From positions 1-29,857 of the forward strand of contig PJAB01000316.1 in assembly GCA_002887195.1 (NCBI GenBank): a stretch of 29,857 nucleotides of DNA, read 5' to 3'. A model generated the notes under the pieces. It saw nothing but the letters and a program-made list of their open reading frames with translations, did not search any database and was not told the origin of the DNA. This stretch comes from Chrysochromulina parva (taxonomy: Eukaryota > Haptophyta > Prymnesiales > Chrysochromulinaceae). Below, one piece after another: positions 11,801 through 24,228 of this stretch; the first letter of the stretch is position 1; the number at the start of each line of letters is the position of its first letter. A program made the translations under genes and the position numbers.

Positions 11801-14800
11801 CACGCAAACGACGGGTCGTCTTTGGTGAGCCCGAGGGTGCGTCGGAGGTTCCCCGACTCGCGTATGTACGACTCCGCCGCGCCAAAGTTGCCCTGGTCGC
11901 GCGTGGCGGCGGCGGCCGCCTCATACAGCGTTAGCATCGCTCGGTTTCGCTCCCGCTCGAACGCCTTGAGCAGAGTCGCCTGCTGGGGCCCGTCGACAAA
12001 GGTGCGGCCCGACTGGAAGCTCTTGAGGCGCTCTTGGGTCGCCTGGTGGAGCGTGGCGAGCAGACGTGAGCGCGCACAGATCAAGTCGTCCCACACGCTC
12101 GTGTTGTGGTGCGTGACCGAAGGGAGCCGTTGGGTCCACGCGCGGAGCAGGTTGGTGAACTCGGCCGACTGGCCGACGGCGCCGCTGATCGGGTCCTCGC
12201 TCAAGGTGGATGCCTCCTCGAGCAAGCTCGTCACCTCCGCCGCCTCGGTGAGCAGCTGCAGCGGCAGCAGCTCGGCGAGGCGCGCCTGCTCGGCTAATGG
12301 GTGCAGCGTCGCCCAGCGACGCACGAACGCGTGCGCGCACCGAGGCAGCAGGGCGCGGATTGCATTCAGGTCGTCCACGGCGAAGCGGTCGAGGAGTAGC
12401 AGCGCGCCGTGGCCAGCATCGAGGAGCCGCGACGTGTCGCGCTGCGGGCACGGAGCGCCGGCGGGCTCATTGGGCCACACACCCCATCCGATCGCCTTCT
12501 GCGCGCCGTCCGCCTTGGCGCTCGCGACGATCCACGTCCGCACCCAGCCCTCAGAGAGCGAGCCCTCAAACGTCATCGGACCGCGAGCATCGCTGCTGGC
12601 CGCACGGGCAGCAGCTGCGCCAGGCCGTGCCGCGACAGACGGCTCGCACGTGTGGATCATGCGATCCGTGGTCTGCTGAGCCACGTGTGTCCACAGCTTC
12701 AACAGCGCGTCCTTTGCCTTGGGGTCCACCATGCCGAGCAGCGAACGCGCCTCGAGCGAGCCACGTTCGATGAGCTTCGCCTCCCATTCAGGGAGCGCAC
12801 CGAGGGCGCCGCTCGCAGCGCTCCAGCTGCCGGTGCTGCCGTCCATGGCGCCCAACATGGCGTCATCCTTCGGCGCGCGCGCCTTCTCGTAGTGCTTCAA
12901 AGCCTCGGAGGCATCTCCGCGCGTCTCGGCAGCCAGAGCGCGCCGCACGTTCTCGGAGGTGGCCATCTCCGACGAGATGCCACGCACAACATCCTCGTCC
13001 CCAATCGCACGGTACAGGTCGGCGAGCTGGGCCTTGACTTGCATCTCTCGCTGGCGTGCCTCGTGAGAGCCCGCGAACCCAGCGTCGGTAGAGCCAACAT
13101 CGCGCGAGCGCTTCGCCTTGCGCCCGCCGCTGTTCTCCGCATCCTCGGCGGCTCCACCGTCTGCGTGGCCGCGTCCTCCCTCGAATCCTCCGCTCTGGGC
13201 GAGGTGCTGCTCGAGGATCAAGATGCCCGAGTGTAGGTTACCGCTCGCCTTGGCCGACTCGGCCACGAGTTCAGCGGGCAGCCACTGGAGCTCGTGCTGC
13301 TCGGAGAGAGCGAGCTCGTGCAAGCAGCCAACGAAGGCCGGCCCGCCGTGCCGCGAGGCCAGGAGCGACGTGACGCCTCTATGCAACCCTTCGATCGCCT
13401 TGGAGTCGGCCGAGAACTGTTGACGTACTGTGGTGTACAGCTGTGTGAAAGTCAGCTTGGCGACAAGCGGATCGTGGTGCACGAGCGCCTGCAGAGGCAA
13501 GAGCATGTCGCGTGGCGAGATCTCGACGTCGGGCAGCTCCCCCTTGCGGTAATTTGTGCGGAAGGCTCCCACCGCCGCACCGCTGCGCCTCGTAGCGGCT
13601 AGGGCGCGCGAGCGGCGGAGGGCGACGAGGTTCACTTCGGCGGACGAGCCAGAGGCAAGCTTGGGCTTGAACCGCTTGCCAAGCGCCACATCATCGGGGG
13701 CCTGCGACCCCAACGGCTGCGAGAAGGCATCTTGGGAGCGGTCGCCCTGTGAGGCCACCGCGCCGCCCGCCGCTGCCGACGGAGCCTGTGACGCCGAGGA
13801 CGGGTGGAAGAGGGGCACGGGCGGGGCGACGCGCCGAGTGGCCGTGCCCCACAACACCATCGGGGCACCCGAGGCGTCCTGTGTCGAGTAAGTCATGGGG
13901 AGTCCCACGCCGCCAGTGCCGCCGCCCTGCGTCTGCGTCTGTGTGAAGAGGCGCTGCGACTGCGTGGCACGCAATGGGCCTAAGCCCCCGTCATCCTGCG
14001 ACGACTGCGACTGCGACAGTGAGCCCCACGGGCGCATGGCGACGGAGGACGAATTGGCATCCGGTACGGCGGCCGTGTTGGTCGTGAAGGCGATCGGCTT
14101 GCCGTCCTTATCGACGAGCGGTGGCGTGGTGCACGTGCCCGCGTTCGGCGAGTCGAGAGGGAGCTGCAGCATCAGCACGCCGCAGTAGTGCAGCCATCGC
14201 GACTCGACAGCGGGCGCATGCAGCTCGCCAAAGCAAGAGATCATTCGATCTTTCAGCTGGTTCGTGAGCACGCTCTGATTCCAAAAGGTGACCACCTCCG
14301 CGCGCAGCCCCTGCGTGCAGCGCCAGCAGCCGGGCACAGGCCGCCCGCCGCTGCCGCCATGCTGGGCCGCACATGAGACGCATCGTGCTCCCTCATCAGG
14401 GTCGCTCAGGCCACGCAGCAGCGATGCCGTCGCAGCGTCCGTCATCGCGGGCGAGTGCATCTGGACTGCCGGATCCTCGCGGATCTTCATCAGCAGACGC
14501 AGGTGCAACGAACGCGTCTCCTTGTCCTTGTGCCCGTCGAACGCCGTGTTGAGCACGGTCACGTACGGCGCCACCACGAGCGCACCGCGCGCTTTGCACA
14601 AGGCAGTCACGAGGCGCAAGGCGGCGATCTGCACATCCCCTTGCTGCTGCTGCAGGATGAGCTGCAGCTCCCTCGTACTGAGCTCCACCTTAAAGGAGGG
14701 TGCGCCGTCCGCGTCGACGTCCATGGCCTCGGCTTCTGCCGGCCGCGTCGTCGGCGGCGCCACGTGCGCGCGCACAGAAGCGTTTCCGGAGCCCCTCTTG

Positions 14801-17800
14801 TAGAGGGTGATGAAGCGCTCCTGGCCGTCTCCGTGAGACGCGCTTTCTGAGACCAGCCCGAGCTCCTCCGCAATCCGGTGCGCCAAGAGGCGTTCATACG
14901 CGTTGAGCGAGTGCAGAGCATGCGAGCGCTGCGACGCGTCGGCGACGAAGTCCTGGATGCGCACGCGCAGCCGCTCCTCCTGCGTGGCGCTCCCGACCTC
15001 GAGCTCGACGCAGCGCTCGAGGCAGCCAAGGACTTGCACGCGCGCACCGCCATACACCTCGGTGAGCAGAGTACGCACGTGGCGCCCAAACGTGGCGGTG
15101 TTGAGCAGGAGCACCTTTGGGTAGTACACGGAGAGCTCGAAGAGGATCGTGAGGATGCGCTTGATCGTATCTTGTGTCTTGGCCATCAGCTTGGTCAGCC
15201 TCGGGGTCAGCTCTTTCAATAATTGCTCGAGCTGCTGCGCTGCCAGGGCGTTCATGGAGCTCTGTGCCTGGGTGTGAAGCTCCATGAGATGCATGCCGAG
15301 CACCGCAGAGGCTGGCTTGTACAAGTCCTTTCGGGCCGTCGGCGTCTGCTTATCGGCCTGTGCCTTGCGCTCGTCTTGCGTGTGCAGCACCAGCTGCAGG
15401 CCAATCTCTCCCACCTTCACGGGCACATATGGCGCGAACTTATTCTCCTTGTTCTTGACGTACGGCTTCCAATTGGGATCGTCGTCGAGGCTCAACTTGT
15501 TGAACAGGAGTGCGCCGCAAATGTGGATGCCGCACAGACGGAAGCGTGTCTCCTGATTTTCGAGGCGTTTCTTGCTGTTCTCTTCGATCTTTGAGTACCT
15601 GAGGAGTTGCCAGAGCCCATGCAGGCGCACATGCAGCCGATCCCTCCACAGCTCCATGATCAGCTTCACCACCCTCACGTTCTCACGCAGGAGCTCGCTC
15701 ACTGACATGGCATTGCCGATGGTGTTCTGGTGCCCACAGTAGAAGATGAGCTTCTCCAAAAGGTCATCGAGCAGCGGATCGACAACCCGAGCGCCCACCG
15801 ACGGAAGCGTCGCGGCCGACTGCAGCAGATCGGTCGGTATCCCTCCAGCTGTCGATGCACGATGGTTTTCATTGCGCTGCCACTCGGCCACAAGCACGAC
15901 CAGGTCACGCGCAAGGTAATTAAAGGTTGCATTGGCGCTGTCCTTCAGCGAGTCAAGAACGACCTGCAGCAGCGGCCGCGCCCACAAGCGCGCGTGCTTC
16001 TCGAAGGAAGGCGTTCCGGCCGCCGCATCGGAGCCAGCGCTCGCCTGAGCGGCGGCCTTCTCTTGGCGCGTGAGGTTGTACACTAGCCTGGCGATGATGA
16101 GGCGTACGTTGAACGTCTTGGCAAAGCTCGCCTCCGCCTGCCAAAAGGTGTCATGCGGCGCAGCTGGATCGCTCTGTAGCGACCGATGAAGTTCGCGACG
16201 CGCCGTCTCCATCGGGACATAGCCCTTCATCATCTGGGTGAAGAGCACGTGCATCCACGCGGGCATCATGGGCCCTTGCTGGCCAGCTCCACACGGGCAC
16301 CGCTCCGAACACAGCGTGCCCACACTCGCGGGCCTGTCGAGGCCGCGCAGCTTGAGCTCCGAGATCGCACGCAGCATGGTACCCATCAAAGGATGCCTTG
16401 AAAGCTCGTCGAGCTCGTATCCTTGAACCAGCACCACGCCGCCGCTGCCGCTCAGCTCACCCCCTCCCCCTTTGCGACGGCGCCCGTCGCTGTCATCGTC
16501 GTCAAGGCCCAAGTCGCTCGTCGTCTCCAGCTTCACTTCGCCTGCCTGCGATGCAGGCTGAGATGCCTGAGTGACCGTTCTCGGCGAGACGGAGGCGGCG
16601 GGTACGCCTGCTGGGGCTGGATCCGGGTCGTACACGCCGAGGTCGTGCGCCGCTTGCGAGAGCGATGAGCCGAGCAGCGCCTGCGATGGTAGGTAGGCTG
16701 CGCCTGCACCGCGCGCTCCATCCTGCCGCGTTGCAGGCTCACGCCCCTGCAGCGTCAGCAGCGCCGAGTCGGTGGTCGTCTCAAAGGCGGTGCCGGCGGT
16801 CAGCTTGTACGTACGTTTCAAGTCGACGGCGAGCTCCCATACGTTGAGCCCATTCTTGAAGATAGTCTTCTCGATGGCCGATGATTCTTTCTGCGTCTGC
16901 ACCACCGTCTCTACGAACGCGGCGTACGCCGCCGCAATCAACGCGCGGCGCAGGGTCTGCGCGACTGCCGCAGCTGACGGGCGCTGGCGGGAGCCGGAGC
17001 CTACCGCGGGCGTGCTCGCGAGCGCGGGTGGCGGACGGTCGGGTGACTCCTCGAGTGCGGGCGGCAGTTCGATCTTCTTGCACCCTAAGAAGGCCAGCAC
17101 TTGAATGAGAAACCCTTTATAGAGGTCTTCGGCGCCAGGCGAGAGCACGCCACCGGGCTGGAGGGCCTCCTTGCCTTCGCGGCCTAGGCGCCCCATCATA
17201 CCGCCCAACACCTCGCAAGCAACGATGCACCGCGCCAGCTGTGCGTTGACGATTTCCGCCGCGTCCGCCGCAGCGGGAGGCAGAGCGGCCCCATCGGAAT
17301 GAGCGGCGTCGGCGCGTTCAGGGCTGAGGGTGGCCGTGCACACAGGTCTGAAGAGCGTCGCTTTGCATGGTTCCCCGGGCTTTCCAGGGTTGGCAGCGTT
17401 GAGCAGCGCCCGCAGCTGAGGGAGGATTGGAGCGAGAAATGATCCGAGGAGCTCTGCCACAGGCACACGGTGCATGAGCGGCAAGCCGACCCATCGCACA
17501 CGGGCGAGGCGCTCAGACCAGCGGCCGATGGGCCGACCGTGCGCGTCGGCGGCATCAGCACACAAGCACGGGACCACGAGGCAACGCCAGAGCTCGGTCG
17601 CGGGTGTGGTACTCGTCACGGGAGCATCCACGGCAGCAGCTGCCGCTAAGCGCAGTGCATCGGTGCCAATGTAGACGCTCTTGGGCGCGCCGCGCTGGCA
17701 GGCAGCATCGACGAGCCGACACAGCGCCGAGCGCACGCCGTCCGCAAAGGGATTCGCCTGATCGTGCTCCGACGAGATCGCCTCGAGATGGTACTCGGTG

Positions 17801-20800
17801 AGGGCCGGCTGGGAGAGCAGCTCCGCGGCAAGAGCGTACGCACGCCCCTCTGGGTGCGCAATGGCATCCAGCAACGGACTCAGCACGGAGTTGACGCGAC
17901 GGCGGCGCACCTCGTCGCAGTCGAACAGCGATTGAGGTACCTCAGCCTGTAAGAGCCGTCTCAGAGTGGCAAGCGGCTCGCTTGCCGTGTTTGGAAAGCC
18001 GCTCACCGTGGCATAGTACTGTCCTTGAGAGGGCGGTGGCGGCAGTGGCAGCTTGAGCGACCGGAGCACTAATGGCATGAGCTTCACGGCCTCGTAGAGC
18101 AGACGCTCATTATGGCGCTCATTCGAGCGTGGCGCGCCACCGGGTGCGCCCCAGTCACCGCTCATCGCCTCCGAGGAGGTGAGGGATGCCTTCAGGAGCT
18201 GAAGGATGGCGCCGAGGAGCGGCGACGGCGGCGCGCTGGGCTCAGAACTCGGCTGCAGAACGAGATGGGGCGCGAGGCGCAGAAGCAAGCGGAAGAGGGA
18301 CAGAAAGGGCTGGAGTAAAAGCGCTCCATCAGCGCCGGCGACGACCCGTGTGCCGACCGCGTCGGCAGGCGGCGTCCACACACGACCGTTGGCCCAGCCA
18401 ACCTGAAGCAGCAGAGTCGGGAGTTGGGCCTCCAAGACCCTCACGAGAGGCTCGGCAGGCAGATCGCGTCTCGTATCCAAAAACTCCAGCAGCGCCAGCA
18501 GCATGGAGAAGGCCGATAGATTGGTCGGAGCGGCGGCGAGCAGAAGAGGAGCCAAGGTGGAGGAGCGTTCGGCCAACGCCAACTGAGGCAGCAGCACGGA
18601 GCGAAACCGGCCGCTGAGCAGCTCACCCCGCGTTGCGACGCCCGGCGCGGCGGCAGCGATGCCGCCTCGCCGCCCGTCCGTCGCCGGCGTCTCATCAAGA
18701 AGACGCTCGAGCAGGTGGCGCGATTCGATGCCGAGGGCAAGGCAGAGCTCGAGCGCCTTCGCATAGAGACGCATATCCAGAGGCGACGCGGAGAGCGGCG
18801 CCGCACACACTTGCAAGAGCAGGTGCGACACGAGCGCGGGCGCGCCGTTGGGCTGTTCACAGCCGTTGGGTAGCGCGCGCAAGAGTAACGGTTGTGAACA
18901 GCCCAGGAGCCCATGATACCCCTCGAGCAGCGCAAGCGTCTCGAGCGCGTCCGCACGCGGGTCGACGAGCGGCCGATGGTGCAGGTTCGAATCCTCCTGC
19001 TGCAGCAGGGCGCGCAACTCCTCGACCATCTGCTCGGGCTGCCGCGCATGCAGCTCGCCGCAGAGCTCACATGCGAGCACGCGCATGCGCCCGCACGCCT
19101 CGAGCTCCGACGCGTCGAAGCCCACGCGCGTCGGGCGCAGCGTCGCAAGCAGCGCCAGATGCATGCACGAGAGCGGCAGCGAGGACGTGGCGCCAGGGGC
19201 CGACGAGGGCGCAGCGTCCACCGACGGCACGAGAAAGGCACTCAAGCGCGCCGACATGCCGCCAGGCTGTGCAGGTGCCTCCGCGATCAGCTTGCGCAGC
19301 AGCCGAAATGCGGATTTGAGTGCCTCCCGCACGTGTGCACGACGACGCGACTCCGCATCGCTCATCAGCACCGAGGATTGCGTCGGCGCACGCCGCGCCA
19401 CGTAGCCGAACAATGCATGCACAGTTGCATGCACGCGCCGTAGTGAGCCAGACGAGGAGAGCACCGCATCGATTGTGAGGTGGCGGCTGCGCAGCGTCCA
19501 AAAGGTCGCATCGAGCGCCGCCTGCACTCGCTCGAGCCACGCCATCTCGATCACCTCGGGTGAGGCTGAGCTCAGTGATGAGCTCGCGGAGCTCGTGCTG
19601 GCAGGCAGCGGCACGTTGTGCGCAAGCGCCGCCCATGCGCCCGCGGCGCACTGCCCCTCGATGGAGTTCATCAGACCATCTCCGCCAGAGAGGCCTTGCG
19701 CGCTCTCGCTCAAGTGCATGGCATCGGCGGCGGGTGGCGTGCCTACTGCGACCGACGGGTTCGGCGGCGGTTTCGAAGAGATGGGCGTGAAGAGGCGTAC
19801 AATCGGCAGCGCATCAGTGCGCATGCCGAACTGCTCGTGCACCCATTCCTTCGAAGAGCCTTCGGCGCTGCCGCCAGACGCGCCACCATTCGCGCCGGTG
19901 CCGCTGCTCTTGCGCCCACGCGCACCGCCGCCGCCCTGCTTGAGCTTCGTGAGCTTGGGGCAGAGCGCATTGAAGAGGTCCATGGCTCCCAAACGGGCCG
20001 CTGCCCGTGGCTGCATGCACTGCTCGAAGAGCCACATGGCAAAGGTGTGTAGGCCTTCCTTGAAGGCGGGACGCTCCTCATTGCGCTCCGCCAGCAGTTG
20101 AAGGATCTGGTCACGGAGCAGCATCTTGCGCAGGTGGACCAGCACGCTGCCGAGCGCCTCGCATGTGCCGAGGGCCTCCGGGTCGGTCTGTGCGAGGCGC
20201 AGCGCAAGCAGCGCGTGCTGCACAAGCTCGAGCAGGTGCACGTTGAGCGTGTCTGCATCCTCGCGTAGCTCGCGATACACCTCCACCGAGTTGAGAGCAA
20301 AGGCAAAGCCGAGGCGGTGCATCGGACTGGGATGGTGCGCGAGGCCGTAGAGGCGCGAGAGCAGAGGGCCGATCGGCTGGGCCGCGTGCCCGTCGTCCCT
20401 CTTGCGCTTGATTGCGTAACGAATGAACTCGCCTAGGCAGCGCGCCCCAAAGTCGCGACGGCCCGAGTGCACCTGGTCCGCGACGGCGCCCATGATCGCC
20501 TCGAGCATTTTGGCGCTTGCCGGCGTCTCTTTGCGCGTCGACGCGCTGAGCCAATGGATCGTCTGCATCGTGAGCGGCTCAAAGAGTGAGCGAGCGAAGG
20601 CGTCTACGTCGGTAGCAAGCGTCAGCATCGCCGGGAAGAGATGCGCGTACTGCCCAGTCCAGTCTTCCTCGGCACGCTGTGCTTGACGACCAATGCAGTA
20701 CTTGACGACCGCGTCGAGCAGCTCGCATGCAGCTGCCTTCTCGCGGTACACCATCGACGAGGTGGCAAGCTCGACCACGCGAGGGAGCACAGCGTCGATG

Positions 20801-23800
20801 GGCAGGTCCAGCGCCGACTCGTGCGTGAGGGGTAAGTGCACTTTGATGCGCGAGGAGATCTCCCATCGTCCCTCGGCCGTTGGAGCCGCCCGAGCGCCGT
20901 GCACGAGCGAGACCGCATCGCCTCCGACGGCGCCGAGCAGCCGCACGATGCGCTGCTGCGTCAGGTCGTCTTGCGCGCGCCGCAACCGTGAGCGCGCCGC
21001 GTTCATCGTGGCCGCGCGCGTCGAGGCTGAGTGGTGGCGACGCGCATCTCGTTCCTTTCGCATGGTGCCGTTGTGGCCGGTACTCTCGCTCGACGTGGTG
21101 AGGTAACTGTGCAACCGAGGCAGCAGCGCGGGCAGATGCGGCTGCAGCCGCGACGGGAAGGCGCCATGTAGCCGCTCAATCGCGTCGAGTGCGGCGGCGC
21201 TTAGCGGCGCGTAAGTGTGCCCCATCGATAGCGCAAGCTGTGCCGCGTCACAGAGAGAGGGCAGCTGCTCGAAGCCGCGTAGGCTCACAAACGAGAGCGG
21301 CGCGCTCAGCAGCAGCTCCAGCGCTGCCGCGAGCAGCTCGCCTTGGAAGCGGCGGCAGCGCTGCTGCACTTGGACGAGGAAGGTGCCGAGGAGCGCGTAG
21401 CAGCTCTCGCGCTCCTTGCACGTGCCGCCTCCATCGCCATCGCCTCCGCCGTCCACCTCCATCGCGTCCGCCGCGTCGATCGCCACGCACTCGCCGGCAC
21501 TGGGGAAGTAGCCAGCGCCGTCGAGCACAGTGGTGACGATCCGTATGAGCCGGTAGAAGCCCGAGATGTGCGGGTAGCGCCCCGAGCGCCCTATGAGCTC
21601 GAGGAGCAACACGTGCCCCCACCGCAGGAGCAGCTCCGGGTGCACCTCGCGCAGTAGGACATCGGTGAACGCGCTGAGCGACAGAAAGATTTGCACATCG
21701 CTCGGATTTCGCGCGGCCGCGGCCTCGAGGCTCAGGCTCGCGGACGCTGTCGCATCCGCCTCGTCGCTCGCTCGCTCGGCGGCACTGCCCTCGCCACCGC
21801 CGCCGCCGCTGCTGCCATCGCCGCCGCCGCTCCTGCTGCCGTCGCCACTCGGCGCCGCAGCAGCCGCAGCAGCCGCAGCAGCCGCAGGCGCCCCTGCCGA
21901 TCCGTCTGCCTCGACCTCCGCCTCAGCGTTGGCTGCCGTTGCCGCGAGGTCGAGGCGGCGCAGCATGGTACAGATCGCATCTAGTAGCGCCGAGAGCGTC
22001 GCCGAGCACGCCGCCCGCTTCCGCGCCGCCTCGCTCCCGCCCTCGCTTAGGCCTGCGCCCACGCCATCGCGGGCGGCCGCCTCGAACGTCACGAACGTCT
22101 CGGCCTCGGCCGCCACCGGCGGCGCTGCGCTCGCGCGCGCGAGCTTCGAGGGCGGCCGTAGCGTGAAGTCGAGCATGGCAATCCACAGCCGACGCGCCGA
22201 GAGGCCGCCAAAGAAGTCGCTCGCATGCTCGACGCCCTCGGCCGCAGCGATCATACGCGCCTGCGCAGCCGCGTCGACGGTGACGATCGCCGCGTTGTAC
22301 ACCCAGCGCTGGAGGAAGCGCTCGAGCGCGTCGCCGCGCGTCTGCAGCGCGAGCAGCAGTTGCTGCACGCCGATGGCGCCTTGGCGCACCACGCTCGCCG
22401 AGCTCTCAGGCAGCGCGTCCACGGTGGCAAACAGGTGGAGCACGAGTGCAGCGCACGTGTCGAGCGTGCGCTCGGGCGCCTTTGGCACCACCTCAAGCAG
22501 CGCCGCGTGCGCTGCCAGAAAGGGAGGCAGCTGGCGCGCCGACCGGTCGATCGAGCGCTTGCCCGCCTCGTAGTACCGCGCCGCCTCGGGCTGCAGGTGG
22601 CTCGCAGCGAACTCGGAGAGTTGCACCAACTGCGCCTCGAGAGCACTCACGCCCTCGAGAGCGCCTACGGGGCGTGCAAAGGATCCGAGCAGGTTCATGG
22701 CGAGCCCGAGGCGCGCGGTCGCTTCGGCGCCGCGGCTGGTCGCGCCGGTCGCCTCGCTTGAGGCTCTTGCCACACGCTCCGAGATCCTCCTAAACAGAGA
22801 GTGGAACGCCCGCTTGGCGTTCGGCCGCAGCTGTGTGCACTCTGCGTTGAAGAAGTCAGCCTCGCTCTCGCACGTGGCTGCGCGTTCGACCTCGGCCATC
22901 TGCTGCCCGACGGTGCGCACGACGCCGCGGAGCACCTCGTCTGCAAGTGCGCGCAGCTCCGCATTCTTGTGATCCCAGAGCTCTTCGAGAGCATCCCACA
23001 GCGCCTCTGCGTGCTCAAGCAGCAACGAGCGCGACAGCCGGCGGCCCTCGCCGCCGCCGTCGGCCATCGCCTGCTCGGCGAGCGCTGTTCCCGGCTGCGC
23101 CGCAAAGAGGTTGAGGCTGCTCCCGAGCACCTGCAGCGCCGCCTTGGGCGTGCCGAATCGGCGGAGCTCTTCCTTGGGCTTCTCGTCCTCGCCGACGACG
23201 GCGCCGTCCTTCCGGAGGGTGAGCAGCCTCATTGCATGCTGGAAGGCGACGCGCAGCTGGTCGGGCCGCAGAGCGGTCTCGTCGGCGAGGATGCCGTCGA
23301 GTGCGTCGAGCGCGCCTGCGAGCTCCGGCTGCCCGATGCCAGCACTCGGGTCCAGGGTTTTCACGACGAAACAGTACAGCGGGGGGCCAATGGCGCCCGT
23401 TTGGCCGCGCTCCTTGTACACAACGTCGTCCGACACCTGCACCGGGTACGTGATGGCGAAGGCCCCGAGCGCGCGCAGGCAGCTGCCGCGCACCGTCTCG
23501 GACGAGCCCATCTTGGACTTGCTGTAAGTCGTAAGGTGCTTCCAGAAGATGCCCGGCGCGTTCGGGTTCCTGACCGGATCCGCATCGGGTGGGAAGAGCA
23601 TCGAGAGCAGCTCCGACAGGTTGGGCACGTGCTCGCGCAGCTGGATGGCGGGGATGAGAGTGCTGATGGCCTCAACGCGCACCTTGGAGTCGTTCACGCA
23701 TTTGAAGATTTGCAGGCACGCGTGCACCATCTCGCAGACGTACTCACCCAGGATGCCGAGCCGCTCTCGGGCGCGCACTTCGAAGATGAGGTCATCGATG

Positions 23801-24159
23801 AGGCTGAGCACCTCAACGCGCAGGTCCTGAAGCAGCTTCTTGTTGGCATCGTTCTGCTGGATGGGAATGGAGCGCAGCAGCAGTTGGGGCAGCCCGCTCG
23901 TGCGGTTGAACAGCTGCGAGACCGCGCCCGCGAGCTCATCATCGAGCGCATTCTTGCACGTGTTCTCGATGGAGACGCACGAGTCCTTTGCGGCGATGAA
24001 GATAGACGGTGCGCCGCCCTCGGCCAGGCTGAGGAGTGTTTGCAACTCCTCGAGATGGCGTCCGACTTCCATCGCCCGAAGGCCCCGAGCCGGCGGGAAA
24101 GATCGCCCCATCCCCACGGGTATTTTGGGCAACCGTCCCAGGCTCGCGAGATACATCAT
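8879..24159 (-). CDS. PRKDC: DNA-dependent protein kinase catalytic subunit (DNA-PKcs), 5059 aa
   Basis: PI3K-related Ser/Thr kinase that, in known systems, joins Ku at DNA double-strand breaks and drives non-homologous end joining in the nucleus. Exons 24159-11086 and 10984-8879 join in phase 0 (4358 + 701 codons). A long helical-repeat arm is followed by a DELSRH landmark near 16,400, an SQ/TQ cluster (about residues 3373-3490), NYRKGELPD at the FAT start, and the kinase with LAKGGEDLR, GIGDRHLDNF (about 4781) and GIDFGHAFGSA (about 4800). The FATC end, ATDPNILGRTWQGWAPWL, is diagnostic for DNA-PKcs rather than ATM, ATR or mTOR. All catalytic residues look intact. It is about 900 aa longer than vertebrate forms, with Ala/Gly/Ser-rich inserts near residue 760 and between kinase and FATC. 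Start: first ATG after an in-frame stop; a Met at 24072 is an alternative. Confidence 0.97.
10985..11085 (-). other. Sole DNA-PKcs intron (101 nt), bounded by a 21-nt direct repeat
   Basis: Read on the minus strand, exon 1 ends CCCACAG and the intron begins GTGATTGCC and ends CCCCGCAG. Removal joins LTAAYPQ to ALYFPYHVS, as expected before the kinase region. The last 21 nt of exon 1 (11086-11106) match the last 21 nt of the intron (10985-11005) at 19 positions, spaced exactly 101 nt. The body is TGATTGCCTT-like units in the sense of this gene. Confidence 0.93.
13690..14040 (-). other. SQ/TQ phosphorylation-site cluster in DNA-PKcs
   Basis: About 14 SQ or TQ dipeptides occur within roughly 117 residues, including SLSQSQSSQ, RATQSQRLFTQTQTQ and ASQGDRSQDAFSQ. 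SQ/TQ is the preferred target of DNA-PKcs and ATM. The position, just before the FAT domain, matches the vertebrate ABCDE cluster, which also contains an RATQ motif. Confidence 0.85.
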
Positions 24160-24228
24160 AGTCGAAGTTCAACACAGTAGTTCAACCGCATTGCCGACGG
24201 CGCGGCGGGCGATCTGAGAGCTATTTCA
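24160..24228. promoter_or_regulatory. 69-bp bidirectional intergenic region
   Basis: The DNA-PKcs gene (leftward) and the NIPA-like gene (rightward) are head to head with only 69 bp between predicted start codons. It contains AGTTCAAC twice (24166-24173 and 24179-24186, 13 nt apart). No TATA box is seen. If DNA-PKcs starts at 24072 the gap is 156 bp. A shared core promoter is inferred from spacing alone. Confidence 0.5.

Noticed and set aside
14388..14400. CTCCCTCATCAG on the plus strand inside DNA-PKcs as an antisense introner end
   Set aside because: The bases encode DPDEG, which aligns naturally to the family, and no repeat array or boundary duplication is next to it. Probably a chance match.
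22801..24180. Plus-strand open frame (459 codons) opposite the DNA-PKcs N-terminus
   Set aside because: Same shadow effect. It ends just past the kinase start codon, has biased Arg/Glu/His composition and no domain.
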